Of a stretch of DNA of 5,842 nucleotides, positions 1-5,842 are shown piece by piece. Made by a program: the position numbers and the translations under genes. The stretch spans positions 1 through 5,842 of the forward strand of contig URNI01000116.1 in the NCBI GenBank assembly GCA_900549135.1, written 5' to 3'. Position 1 is the first letter of the stretch. Every line of letters begins with the position of its first letter. Source of the stretch: an uncultured Collinsella sp. (lineage in GTDB: Bacteria; Actinomycetota; Coriobacteriia; Coriobacteriales; Coriobacteriaceae). The notes below the pieces were generated by a model that did no database searches, had not been told where the DNA came from, and saw nothing but the letters and a program-made list of their open reading frames with translations.

Positions 1-215
1 CCGGCAAGACCGTGCGCGTGCTCGATGCTGCGCCGGCTGATGTGTCGCTTGGCGAGGGTCAGGTTCTCCTTAAGGCCAAGCGTGTTTACCTTGGCCTTTC
101 CGATGGCTCGGTTGAGTTGCTCGAGGTTAAGCCAGATGGCAAGCGTGCTATGGTCGCTTCCGCCTGGGCTGCTGGCCTGCAGGGCGCCGATCTTTCGTGG
201 GGTGTTTTGTCATGA
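1..215 (+). CDS. fmt: Methionyl-tRNA formyltransferase, C-terminal end (5' part outside the window)
   Basis: This is the last 70 codons of an open frame that enters from the left edge (first full codon at base 3) and stops with TGA at 213-215. Fmt transfers a formyl group from 10-formyl-tetrahydrofolate to Met-tRNA(fMet) in the cytoplasm for translation initiation. What is visible matches the C-terminal OB-like, tRNA-binding domain: a short GKTVRVLDA strand, a GEGQVLL segment, a LSDGSVELLEVKPDGK stretch and the closing AMVASAWAAGLQG, which corresponds to the family's 'GKK.M....F..G' ending. The catalytic N-terminal domain is not in view. The stop overlaps the ATG of rsmB, and fmt followed by rsmB/sun is a common bacterial order, which supports the call. 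The assignment rests on a short domain plus context, so it is good but not certain. Confidence 0.85.
   Translation, partial: GKTVRVLDAAPADVSLGEGQVLLKAKRVYLGLSDGSVELLEVKPDGKRAMVASAWAAGLQGADLSWGVLS
199..204 (+). promoter_or_regulatory. Ribosome binding site deciding the rsmB start
   Basis: GGGGTG lies seven bases before the ATG at 212, inside the end of fmt, and pairs partly with the anti-Shine-Dalgarno sequence. It favours the ATG at 212 over the in-frame GTG at 197, which would add only five residues not expected in the family. It also fits translational coupling through the ATGA overlap. Confidence 0.5.
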
Positions 216-1612
216 GCAAGTTGTCTCCCGCGCGCAAGCTTGCGCTCGATGTGCTGATGGAGGCCGATCGCCGCGGCATGTATGCGCGTGACGTGCTGTC
301 CTCTCGCGCATCGGCCAAGGCTATTGACCAGCGCGATTCCGCTTTTGCCGCCCGCTTGGCGCTGGGTGTTGCCGCCACGCAGGGTATTTTGGACGAGTTG
401 CTCGATCAGTTTCTCGATAAGCCAAAAAAGGTTGCGCCGCGTGTTCGCATGGCGCTTCGTATCTCGACCTTCGAGATGCTCTATCTGCATACGCCTGGCC
501 GCGTTGCGGTGAGTCAGGGCGTTGAGCTGGTGCGCAGCGGAGCTAAGTCTGCCGCCGGTTTGGCCAATGCCGTGCTCCATAAGGTCGCGGACAACGTTGA
601 GGACTTTGCCACTGCGTCCGATGTAGATGAGTCTGAGCGACGCTTGGTTCGTCTGTCGCGCCTGATGGGTCTGCCGCGTTGGCTTTGCGCTCGTATTATG
701 GCCTCGTTCGATACGCCAGAGGGTGCGCTCAACTTTGCTGGCAATCTGGCCCCCGCGCCTCTGGCCCTGCATGAGAACGCCTTTGCGAACAAGCCCGATC
801 CGTTTATCTCCCAGCTTGTGGCACCAGTGTTCCCGGGTTGTCATGCGCCTGTCGATGCTCAGGTTACGGTTGCGTCTGGCGTATTTGAACGCGCTGCTGC
901 CGTGGCCTCGGATCTTAACGCACAGCTTATCGCCACAGCTGCCACGCGCCCTGGTAGCTGCCTTGAGATTGGTGCCGGTCGTGGCACCAAGACCTATGTG
1001 ATGATGTGCCAGGCCAAGCGTGCGGGCTATGAGCGTCAGCATACGGCGCTCGATCTGCATGATCGCAAGTGCGATCTGAATCTCGCTCGCCTGCATAAGG
1101 CGGGTATTCGGGGCGTTCGTACGGTTTCGGGTGATGCCTGCGAGCTTGATGAGGTGCTCACATCGTTTGATGCCATGCTTGGCGAGCCGGTTAAGTTCGA
1201 CACGGTCTTTATCGATGCGCCGTGCTCAGGCACCGGAACCATGCGTCGTCATCCCGAGATCCCGTGGCGCCTGACCGAAAGGGACGTGACGGTTGATCTG
1301 CCCAAACTGCAGTTGACGATACTCAAAGAGGCTGCTGCGCGCGTAGCAGCCGGCGGCGAGCTGATCTATGCGACGTGCTCGGTCTTCGATGAGGAGAACA
1401 CGCAGGTGGTGGATGCTTTCCTGAACTCTCCCGAGGGTGCCGGCTTTAGCGTCGCACCGCTCTCCGAGGCGCAGATCCTGCAACTTCCCGAGTTCGAACA
1501 GGCTAAGAAGCTCGTCTCTGTACGCCAGAACGATCGAGGCCTCTTCCAAAGCGTGCCGGTAAACGCCGACTCCTACGACGGCCACTTCTGCGCCAGACTG
1601 GTCCGCAAGTAA
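212..1612 (+). CDS. rsmB: 16S rRNA (cytosine-5)-methyltransferase RsmB (Sun/Fmu family)
   Basis: The 466-residue product is predicted to use S-adenosylmethionine to make 5-methylcytosine in 16S rRNA (C967 in E. coli numbering) during small-subunit maturation. Residues about 1-135 form a NusB-like RNA-binding domain (for example ISTFEMLYL around 84-92 and GLANAVLHKV around 116-125). Residues about 215-466 are the Rossmann-type methyltransferase. Visible motifs are the SAM-binding glycine loop LEIGAGRGTKT (251-261), motif IV DAPCSGTG (335-342, Cys338), and motif VI ATCSVFDEEN (387-396). Cys389 in motif VI is the expected nucleophile; Cys338 is the expected second, product-release cysteine. The ending DGHFCARLVRK matches the usual DGFF-A-L-K close of the family. 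The start at 212 overlaps the fmt stop (ATGA). One oddity is that motif I lacks the usual AAPGGKT form while keeping the lysine. An RsmF or other RsmB/NOP subfamily role is possible, but the NusB domain favours RsmB. Confidence 0.92.
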   Translation: MSKLSPARKLALDVLMEADRRGMYARDVLSSRASAKAIDQRDSAFAARLALGVAATQGILDELLDQFLDKPKKVAPRVRMALRISTFEMLYLHTPGRVAVSQGVELVRSGAKSAAGLANAVLHKVADNVEDFATASDVDESERRLVRLSRLMGLPRWLCARIMASFDTPEGALNFAGNLAPAPLALHENAFANKPDPFISQLVAPVFPGCHAPVDAQVTVASGVFERAAAVASDLNAQLIATAATRPGSCLEIGAGRGTKTYVMMCQAKRAGYERQHTALDLHDRKCDLNLARLHKAGIRGVRTVSGDACELDEVLTSFDAMLGEPVKFDTVFIDAPCSGTGTMRRHPEIPWRLTERDVTVDLPKLQLTILKEAAARVAAGGELIYATCSVFDEENTQVVDAFLNSPEGAGFSVAPLSEAQILQLPEFEQAKKLVSVRQNDRGLFQSVPVNADSYDGHFCARLVRK

Positions 1613-1618
1613 CTACTA

Positions 1619-1685
1619 AGTTGCGGTGAAATAGGGATTGAAAAGCCGCTTCTGCCCGCCAAACAGTCCTTATTTCACCGCAACT
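1619..1685. repeat. Long imperfect palindrome, probable intergenic hairpin repeat
   Basis: The arms 1619-1640 and 1664-1685 pair over 22 bp, with only two G-T wobbles (1634/1670 and 1638/1666) and a 23-base loop. The outer part of each arm reads AGTTGCGGTGAAATA in one direction. It starts seven bases after the rsmB stop, between convergent genes. Neither strand has a T-run after the stem, so it is not a standard intrinsic terminator. The length and near-perfection suggest a dispersed palindromic element (REP/MITE-like) or a structured 3' end that protects rsmB mRNA. No second copy occurs in this window, so the repeat status is inferred. Confidence 0.6.
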
Positions 1686-1706
1686 CATAAGGAAACCTGG
1701 GTAGCT

Positions 1707-1744
1707 AAAGAAATAGCCCCGCGATCGGCGTTGATCGCGGGGCT
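1707..1744 (-). terminator. Rho-independent terminator, possibly bidirectional
   Basis: A perfect 12-bp stem (1715-1726 with 1733-1744) closes a 6-base loop, GGCGTT. Read on the minus strand it is followed by ATTTCTTTA, a reasonable U-rich tail, and it begins nine bases past the stop of the zinc-ribbon gene. Read on the plus strand the tail is GCTTGGTTTCT, which is weaker, but the stem could also end transcripts coming from rsmB. Confidence 0.85.
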
Positions 1745-1753
1745 GCTTGGTTT

Positions 1754-1990
1754 CTAGTGGTTATGCGGGCAGTTGGCGCAGCAGCCGCTGGTGGCGCTGG
1801 TGCTGGCGCCGCCGCTTCGCTGGTCCGTGTTGTAGAAACCGCTGCCCTCAAATTTAATGCCGCTGGCCGAGAACGTCTTGGCCGCCGGGGCACCGCAGCT
1901 CGGGCACACGACCTCGGGAGTCTCGGACATGGGATGCTCAACCTCAAACACGTTGCCGCAGCTCGAGCACTTGTAATCGTAGCGCGCCAT
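1754..1990 (-). CDS. FmdB-family small zinc-ribbon protein
   Basis: This 78-residue protein starts MARYDYKCSSCGNVFE and carries two CxxC knuckles, Cys8/Cys11 and Cys29/Cys32 (CPSCG). That is the layout of the FmdB-type zinc ribbon (Zn-ribbon_8), a domain of about 40 residues that binds one zinc ion. The family is widespread and proposed to be regulatory, but for most members, including this one, the role is not known. After the ribbon come a conserved-looking FSASGIKFEGSGFY stretch (40-53), a Ser/Gly/Thr-rich linker, and a Cys/His-rich end, CCANCPHNH (70-78), which could bind a second metal ion. No signal peptide or membrane segment is visible. A strong Shine-Dalgarno, AGGAAG (minus strand of 1995-2000), lies four bases before the ATG. 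The gene lies 88 bp after the glycosidase fusion on the same strand. I see no clear promoter of its own, so it may depend on read-through past the hairpin at 2013-2034. Confidence 0.88.
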   Translation of the reverse strand: MARYDYKCSSCGNVFEVEHPMSETPEVVCPSCGAPAAKTFSASGIKFEGSGFYNTDQRSGGASTSATSGCCANCPHNH

Positions 1991-2012
1991 AATACTTCCT
2001 TTTCAGCACAAA

Positions 2013-2034
2013 GCGGGCAGATTACTCTGCCCGC
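2013..2034 (-). terminator. Hairpin between fusion gene and zinc-ribbon gene, likely weak terminator or attenuator
   Basis: GCGGGCAGA and TCTGCCCGC (2013-2021 with 2026-2034) form a perfect 9-bp stem with a TTAC loop. On the minus strand the stem is followed by TTTGTGCT, a short U-rich tail. It lies 44 bases past the stop of the glycosidase fusion and just before the Shine-Dalgarno of the zinc-ribbon gene. It could therefore end the upstream transcript partly or fully. On the plus strand the following bases are A-rich, so it should not terminate there. Confidence 0.55.
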
Positions 2035-2078
2035 AAAAATTCAAACGTCTGTAACTGTACCCTATATCGGGGGTTTTA

Positions 2079-5000
2079 TCACGCTTCGCCCCAGAATCTA
2101 TGGTTGTTGCGCAGGAGCTGTGCGGTTTTATTTTCGGCGGCTGCAATGTCCGCCTCGTCAGCCTGCCAGGTCCAGTTGCCCGTGGCAACGCCCGGAACGT
2201 TCATGCGCGCGTCGTCGCCAAGCCCCAGGACATCCTGCAGCGGCATCATCACCAGGGGAGCGTCGCTTGCCAGCGCGTCGCTCATCAGCTTGGCCGCCAC
2301 CTCAACACCGCTCGGTTCATCGCCGCCCGCAAAGGAACGCGTACACCAGCCGGCCAGCGTCGACGTATCGTGCGTCGAGGTGTAGAGAATCTTGCCAGGC
2401 GTGGGATGCACACCGCAGCGAACGTCGTAGTCGCTAAACTCCAGCACGTCCATGCCGGGGAAGCCGCAGGTCGAAGCCATGGCTCGAACACCGGGCGTCA
2501 AATAGCCCAGGTCCTCGGCGATAAAGTTGAGCGGACCCAGCTCGTCATAGGCGGTCTGAAATAGGTCCTTGCCCGGTCCCGCCAGCCAACGACCTTCGGC
2601 GCAAGCCTTGCCTGCGGGGATACTGAAGTAGCTGTGGAAGCCCAGGAAGTGATCCAGGCGTACGCGATCATAGAGCGAAAACGCACGACGCAGGCGATCC
2701 ATCCACCAGCTATAGCCGTTCTGCTTCATGTGGTCCCAGCGGAACGTCGGGTTGCCCCACAACTGGCCCTCGGGAGCAAAGTTGTCGGGCGGCGCACCGG
2801 AAATCTCAATCGCCTTGCCGGTATCGGACAGCCAGAAGTTCTCGGGCTCGCTCCACGCGTCGGCCGAATCGTCGGACACGTACATGGGAATATCGCCGAT
2901 AACCTCGATTCCTTTCTTGTGCGCATAGTTCATGAGCTCACACCAAGCCAGGTCAAAGCGGTACTGCATGTACGCCTGAAGCTCGGCCTCGTCGTGGAAG
3001 CGTTTGTCGTCGATCAGATGCTCGTTGTAGCGCGCGACATCTGCCGGCCAATCATGGCGCGACTCGCCCTCAAAGTACTTCTTAACGGCCATGTAGACGC
3101 AGTATTTCTCGAGCCAATCGGCATTGCGATGTTTAAACGCGGTGTACAGCGGATCGGCATCCTCGCCTCCGCGGGCCTTCCAGGTCTCAAAGTCGGCTGC
3201 CAGCTCCTCGTGGCTTTCGGGCAGCAGGTCGATATTGCCTGCAAAGGCCGAAGGACCAGCGTAAGGGGAGCGGAAGAAGTCCGTGGGGTTGACGGGGAGA
3301 ACCTGCCAGTAGCGCATGCCCATGGCGGCCAGATGGTCGATAAAACGACACGTGGGCGCGCCGATCGTACCGGGCTTGACGTCGTCGGTCGGCACCGATG
3401 TGATATGGCATACAACACCCGCACCGTGATCGAGCGGCTCCTGCAGGCGCTGCTCGGCGTGGTGATAGATGATCGCCGACCCCAGCGGATACAGATCGAG
3501 CGTGACCGTGCCGTTGTGAATCTCGCACTCGTGACCGCTGATCACGTCACTCGCACATTCGTCGAGAGCCGGAATCGTCACGCGGTGTGAATTGCGCAGG
3601 CTGCGGTTGATGATGACGGTCGCGGACTCGCCGTCTTTACCGGTGCGCGTATAAGCGAGTACTTCGTCATTGAGTGCGAAGGCCTTGATTTCCCCGTCGA
3701 TCATAAACGGCAGCGCGCGGCGCACAGCAGATGCGTTCTTGACGATCGCAAACGTATCGAAGTCGTGCAGGTTTTCCTTGGTCGGCATGGTGCGACGATT
3801 GCCCGGATCGGTGAGACCCTCCAAACCGTACTCGTCACCGTAATAGATTGAGGGAACGCCCGGGAACGTCATCTGCATGAGCGTCGCGAGCCAAAAACGA
3901 CTCTTGGCCAGGCCCATCGCGTTCTCATCCAGACGCCATTTGCTGCGCTCGCACTCGGGCAGCTGCGACTCGTCGGGGCCGCCGCCGAGCACCGAGATGA
4001 TGCGCGGACGGTCGTGGCTCGAAAGCAGATTAAGTGCGCAAGACAGGGCCTCACGCGGATAGTTCTCGCGGAGGGTCTCGATATCCTCGGCTGCTTGGTA
4101 AGCGTTTTTGTAGCCCATCAAAAAGCCGATGACCATGTCGCGGAAGGGGTAATCCATGGCCGAGTCGAGCTCGAAGCCTTGCAGATAGCGACGCAGATGG
4201 CCGTAGCTGATCTTGTTGGAGGCGTCTTCCCAGACTTCGCCGAGCAGCAGTGCGTCAGGCTTCTCGGCGAGCACGGCCTTTTTGATCTCGGCCAGGAAGT
4301 CATCGGAAAGCTCGTCGGCCACGTCCAGGCGCCAGCCGTGGGCTCCGGCGCGCAGCCATTTGCGGATCACGCCGTCCTTGCCCAGGAGCCGCTCGCGCAC
4401 CAGATCGGAGCTCTCATTGATGGCGGGCATATTGCCCACGCCCCACCAGCAGTCGTACGAGCCGTCCTCGTGGAAATAAAACGCATCGCGCCACGGCGAA
4501 TCCTCGCTCTGCCACGCGCCCACGCCGGGGTAGTTGCCGTAGCGGTTGAAGTAGATCGAATCGTCGCCCGTGTGGTTGAACACGCCGTCCAGAATGATGG
4601 AAATGCCGAGCTTTTCGGCCGCCTCGCACAGCTCAGTAAAGTCCTGCTCTGTGCCCAGAATCGGATCGATCTTGGTGTAATCGGCGGTGTCGTAGCGGTG
4701 ATTGCTTGCGGCTTCGAAAATGGGGTTGAGGTAGATGGCTGTAAAGCCCAGCTCGGCGATGCGAGGCAGGTCTTCCTGGATGCCCTTGAGCGAGCCGCCG
4801 TAGAAGTCCCAAGTCTTGATGGAGCCGTCCTCGGCGCGCTCGTACACAGGCGGCTCGTTCCAGTCCTCGACCATGCGGCGCTGAATGCCCTTACGCGGTT
4901 TTTCGACCTCGGCCAGCGTGCGCTCGCGCCAGTTTTCGTCGCGGGCGTAGCGATCGGGGAAGATCTGGTAGACCATACCGCGCTCGTACCAGGTGGGACG

Positions 5001-5375
5001 GTTCTCGCGGTGCTTGTAGACGGTAATCTGGAACGACGGCACCTCGGCGTAGTTGTAAGTTACGCCCTCGCCACCGGTGCGACCTTGCGGTGCACCCAAG
5101 CGGACCTCGGGCTGGCCCTCGATGTTGCAGATAAAGCTGTACCAGATAAGACAGGGCTCGGTGCACTCAAGCTCTGCAGTAAATATGCCGTCGCCCTCGT
5201 GCGTCATGGGATACCGAGACTCACCGATTTCATCGACCCAGGTACGCAGGGTAAGCGTTGCCTGGTTGGGGTCGGCATCCTCCAAAATCACCGAGAGCGA
5301 AACGGAAGTTCCAGTGGTCACAGCGCCAAACGGAATGCGAAACTGCGGCAGACGACTGTTGTGAATCAATCTCAT
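2079..5375 (-). CDS. malQ: GH13-GH77 fusion: neopullulanase/alpha-amylase-type glucosidase joined to 4-alpha-glucanotransferase
   Basis: This 1098-residue protein joins two enzymes of maltodextrin and glycogen use. Residues about 10-120 are a beta-rich CBM34-like N domain. About 128-555 form a GH13 barrel and 556-640 its C-terminal beta domain. GH13 regions are DGVFNH (263-268), GWRLDVADEL (347-356, nucleophile Asp351), GEVWEDA (379-385, acid/base Glu380) and SSHDRPR (452-458, Asp455). MPAIN (316-320) sits where neopullulanase-type enzymes carry MPKLN. From about 649 follows a complete GH77 amylomaltase domain: WQVLPVNP (690-697), SPYAGPSAFAGN (703-714), GAPPDNF (860-866), VRLDHF (905-910, nucleophile Asp908), IAEDLG (952-957, acid/base Glu954), THDTST (1001-1006, Asp1003) and GNWTW (1066-1070). 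There is no signal peptide, so it should act in the cytoplasm: the GH13 half hydrolyses alpha-glucans (1,4 and possibly 1,6 bonds; exact specificity unknown) and the GH77 half transfers glucan chains. ATG 5375 is the first start after an in-frame TAA. Its Shine-Dalgarno is weak (GGA, eight bases upstream). A promoter and possible operator lie upstream. Confidence 0.93.
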   Translation of the reverse strand: MRLIHNSRLPQFRIPFGAVTTGTSVSLSVILEDADPNQATLTLRTWVDEIGESRYPMTHEGDGIFTAELECTEPCLIWYSFICNIEGQPEVRLGAPQGRTGGEGVTYNYAEVPSFQITVYKHRENRPTWYERGMVYQIFPDRYARDENWRERTLAEVEKPRKGIQRRMVEDWNEPPVYERAEDGSIKTWDFYGGSLKGIQEDLPRIAELGFTAIYLNPIFEAASNHRYDTADYTKIDPILGTEQDFTELCEAAEKLGISIILDGVFNHTGDDSIYFNRYGNYPGVGAWQSEDSPWRDAFYFHEDGSYDCWWGVGNMPAINESSDLVRERLLGKDGVIRKWLRAGAHGWRLDVADELSDDFLAEIKKAVLAEKPDALLLGEVWEDASNKISYGHLRRYLQGFELDSAMDYPFRDMVIGFLMGYKNAYQAAEDIETLRENYPREALSCALNLLSSHDRPRIISVLGGGPDESQLPECERSKWRLDENAMGLAKSRFWLATLMQMTFPGVPSIYYGDEYGLEGLTDPGNRRTMPTKENLHDFDTFAIVKNASAVRRALPFMIDGEIKAFALNDEVLAYTRTGKDGESATVIINRSLRNSHRVTIPALDECASDVISGHECEIHNGTVTLDLYPLGSAIIYHHAEQRLQEPLDHGAGVVCHITSVPTDDVKPGTIGAPTCRFIDHLAAMGMRYWQVLPVNPTDFFRSPYAGPSAFAGNIDLLPESHEELAADFETWKARGGEDADPLYTAFKHRNADWLEKYCVYMAVKKYFEGESRHDWPADVARYNEHLIDDKRFHDEAELQAYMQYRFDLAWCELMNYAHKKGIEVIGDIPMYVSDDSADAWSEPENFWLSDTGKAIEISGAPPDNFAPEGQLWGNPTFRWDHMKQNGYSWWMDRLRRAFSLYDRVRLDHFLGFHSYFSIPAGKACAEGRWLAGPGKDLFQTAYDELGPLNFIAEDLGYLTPGVRAMASTCGFPGMDVLEFSDYDVRCGVHPTPGKILYTSTHDTSTLAGWCTRSFAGGDEPSGVEVAAKLMSDALASDAPLVMMPLQDVLGLGDDARMNVPGVATGNWTWQADEADIAAAENKTAQLLRNNHRFWGEA

Positions 5376-5436
5376 AATACGGTCCAGTTCAATAGAATCA
5401 CGGCCTGCGGGCCATGGGCTTTACGCACAGGAAGTA

Positions 5437-5466
5437 AGTATATCTGTTGTACACAGGCTGTATAAA
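5437..5466 (-). promoter_or_regulatory. Sigma70-type promoter for the GH13-GH77 gene
   Basis: On the minus strand, TTTATA (5461-5466, four of six bases match the -35 consensus) and TATACT (5437-5442, five of six match the -10 consensus) are separated by 18 bases. Transcription would begin near 5430, giving a leader of about 55 bases before the ATG at 5375. It is the best promoter-like pair in this intergenic region. Confidence 0.6.
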
Positions 5467-5468
5467 CA

Positions 5469-5497
5469 ACATCCGTTTACCATCGGCGAACGGTTGT
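5469..5497. promoter_or_regulatory. Putative operator or activator site (29-bp pseudo-palindrome)
   Basis: The dyad is ACAnCCGTT-N11-AACGGnTGT, centred on 5483, with CC and GG also matching inside the spacer; 10 of 14 position pairs are symmetric. It lies directly upstream of the predicted -35 box, with its centre about 53 bases before the likely transcription start. That placement fits an activator, or a repressor that also contacts the promoter. A sugar-responsive regulator would make sense for a maltodextrin gene, but no regulator gene is visible here and the family cannot be named. Confidence 0.45.
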
Positions 5498-5530
5498 CCT
5501 AGAAAATCGTTTTACCAACTACCTACAGAG

Positions 5531-5557
5531 AAGGGGCGCCCGGTTGGAGCGCCCCTT
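5531..5557 (-). terminator. Terminator hairpin downstream of the Lys/Ala/Pro-rich tail gene
   Basis: AAGGGGCGC (5531-5539) and GCGCCCCTT (5549-5557) form a perfect 9-bp stem with a 9-base loop. It lies 36 bases past the minus-strand stop at 5594. The minus-strand tail is only mildly pyrimidine-rich (CTTCTCTGT), so the U-tract is weak. No plus-strand gene ends nearby, so it most likely belongs to the minus-strand gene. Confidence 0.65.
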
Positions 5558-5593
5558 ACATAGGGTTTGATTAGGTTTTGGATCGTCTGTGGG

Positions 5594-5842
5594 CTAGCGG
5601 CGCTTGCGGGTGGCCGTGGCCTTGCGGACGGACGTCTTCTTGGATGGGGCCTTTTTCTCTGCCGGAGCGGCGGGGGAGACCGGAGTCTCCTTGGCGGGCT
5701 CGGGCTTGGCCTCGTCCTTCGGGGCAGCCTTTACCTCGGCGGCCTTCGGAGCCGGCTTGGCCTTTACCTCGGGCTTGGGCTCCACTTTGGCAGCAGCAGG
5801 CTTAGCCTCTGCCTTGGTAGCTGCGGCCTTTGTCGTGGTCTT
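5594..5842 (-). CDS. Lys/Ala/Pro-rich basic C-terminal tail of an unidentified protein (start outside the window)
   Basis: This open frame enters from the right edge on the minus strand and gives 82 residues before the stop at 5594-5596. The visible part is low-complexity and probably disordered. It has 19 Lys and 4 Arg against 8 Glu and 1 Asp, many Ala and Pro, recurring K-A-K-P / E-x-K-A-type units, and a strongly basic end, SVRKATATRKRR. The GTG at 5785 is in frame, but the same repetitive composition continues upstream of it to the window edge, so I treat this as a tail and not a small gene. Such tails occur on HU- or histone H1-like nucleoid proteins and as RNA- or DNA-binding extensions of helicases and other enzymes. 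The folded part is out of view, so no function is assigned. The hairpin at 5531-5557 probably ends its transcript. Confidence 0.75.
   Translation of the reverse strand, partial: KTTTKAAATKAEAKPAAAKVEPKPEVKAKPAPKAAEVKAAPKDEAKPEPAKETPVSPAAPAEKKAPSKKTSVRKATATRKRR

Noticed and set aside
197..211. An upstream GTG start for rsmB.
   Set aside because: The ATG at 212 overlaps the fmt stop, has a usable Shine-Dalgarno sequence, and gives the usual N terminus of the NusB-like domain.
86..1096. A 336-codon - strand open frame opposite fmt and rsmB.
   Set aside because: It spans the end of one conserved gene and most of another in antisense and has no recognisable motifs.
1619..1685. The 22-bp hairpin as an rsmB intrinsic terminator.
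   Set aside because: No T-run follows the stem on either strand, and a much better terminator structure lies about 30 bases further on.
1757..2437. A 226-codon + strand open frame crossing the zinc-ribbon gene, the gap and the end of the fusion gene.
   Set aside because: It runs antisense through two supported genes and across a terminator-like hairpin, and its Ala/Arg-rich translation is typical of a shadow frame.
2634..3590. A 318-codon + strand open frame opposite the GH77 half.
   Set aside because: Same reasoning: a shadow of the real gene, with composition typical of reverse-strand translation and no family resemblance.
4014..5465. A 483-codon open frame on the + strand opposite the GH13 half of the fusion gene.
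   Set aside because: It is antisense to a gene with intact catalytic motifs, shows no recognisable domain, and arises readily from GC-rich codon bias. No promoter or good ribosome binding site was seen for it.
5594..5785. A stand-alone 63-residue basic gene starting at the GTG at 5785.
   Set aside because: The same Lys/Ala/Pro-rich frame continues without a stop to the window edge, so the GTG is more likely an internal valine codon.

Overview
The window looks like chromosomal housekeeping DNA from a GC-rich bacterium (roughly 60% G+C by eye). The best guess is a gut member of the Coriobacteriia, such as Collinsella. That guess rests on protein flavour, base composition, an fmt-rsmB overlap, and a large intracellular GH13-GH77 fusion of the kind seen in gut anaerobes. 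It is an inference, not a demonstrated assignment.

Left part, + strand (1-1612): the last 70 codons of methionyl-tRNA formyltransferase (fmt) run into rsmB through an ATGA stop/start overlap. RsmB methylates cytosine in 16S rRNA. Both genes serve translation (initiator tRNA formylation and ribosome maturation) and are probably co-transcribed and translationally coupled.

Convergent gap (1613-1753): it holds a long, near-perfect 22-bp hairpin without a U-tract (1619-1685), probably a repeat element. A separate GC-rich intrinsic terminator (1715-1744) sits just after the minus-strand gene and may act in both directions.

Middle, - strand (1754-5375): a small FmdB-type zinc-ribbon protein lies 88 bp downstream of a 1098-residue two-enzyme fusion. 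The fusion has an N-terminal CBM34-like domain, a GH13 neopullulanase/alpha-amylase-type barrel with its beta domain, and a complete GH77 4-alpha-glucanotransferase (MalQ). Catalytic residues of both halves are present and there is no signal peptide, so it should process maltodextrin or glycogen fragments in the cytoplasm. A hairpin between the two genes may reduce read-through into the zinc-ribbon gene.

Right part (5376-5842): a 218-bp intergenic stretch carries a good sigma70-type promoter for the fusion gene. Just upstream of it is a 29-bp pseudo-palindrome that could be an operator, followed by a terminator for the next gene. That gene is represented only by its Lys/Ala/Pro-rich C-terminal tail, cut by the window edge.

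No stretch over 300 bases lacks a gene. I see no RNA genes, CRISPR, phage or transposase genes, and no convincing undescribed system. The points most worth a second look are the hairpin repeat, the putative operator and the domain fusion.
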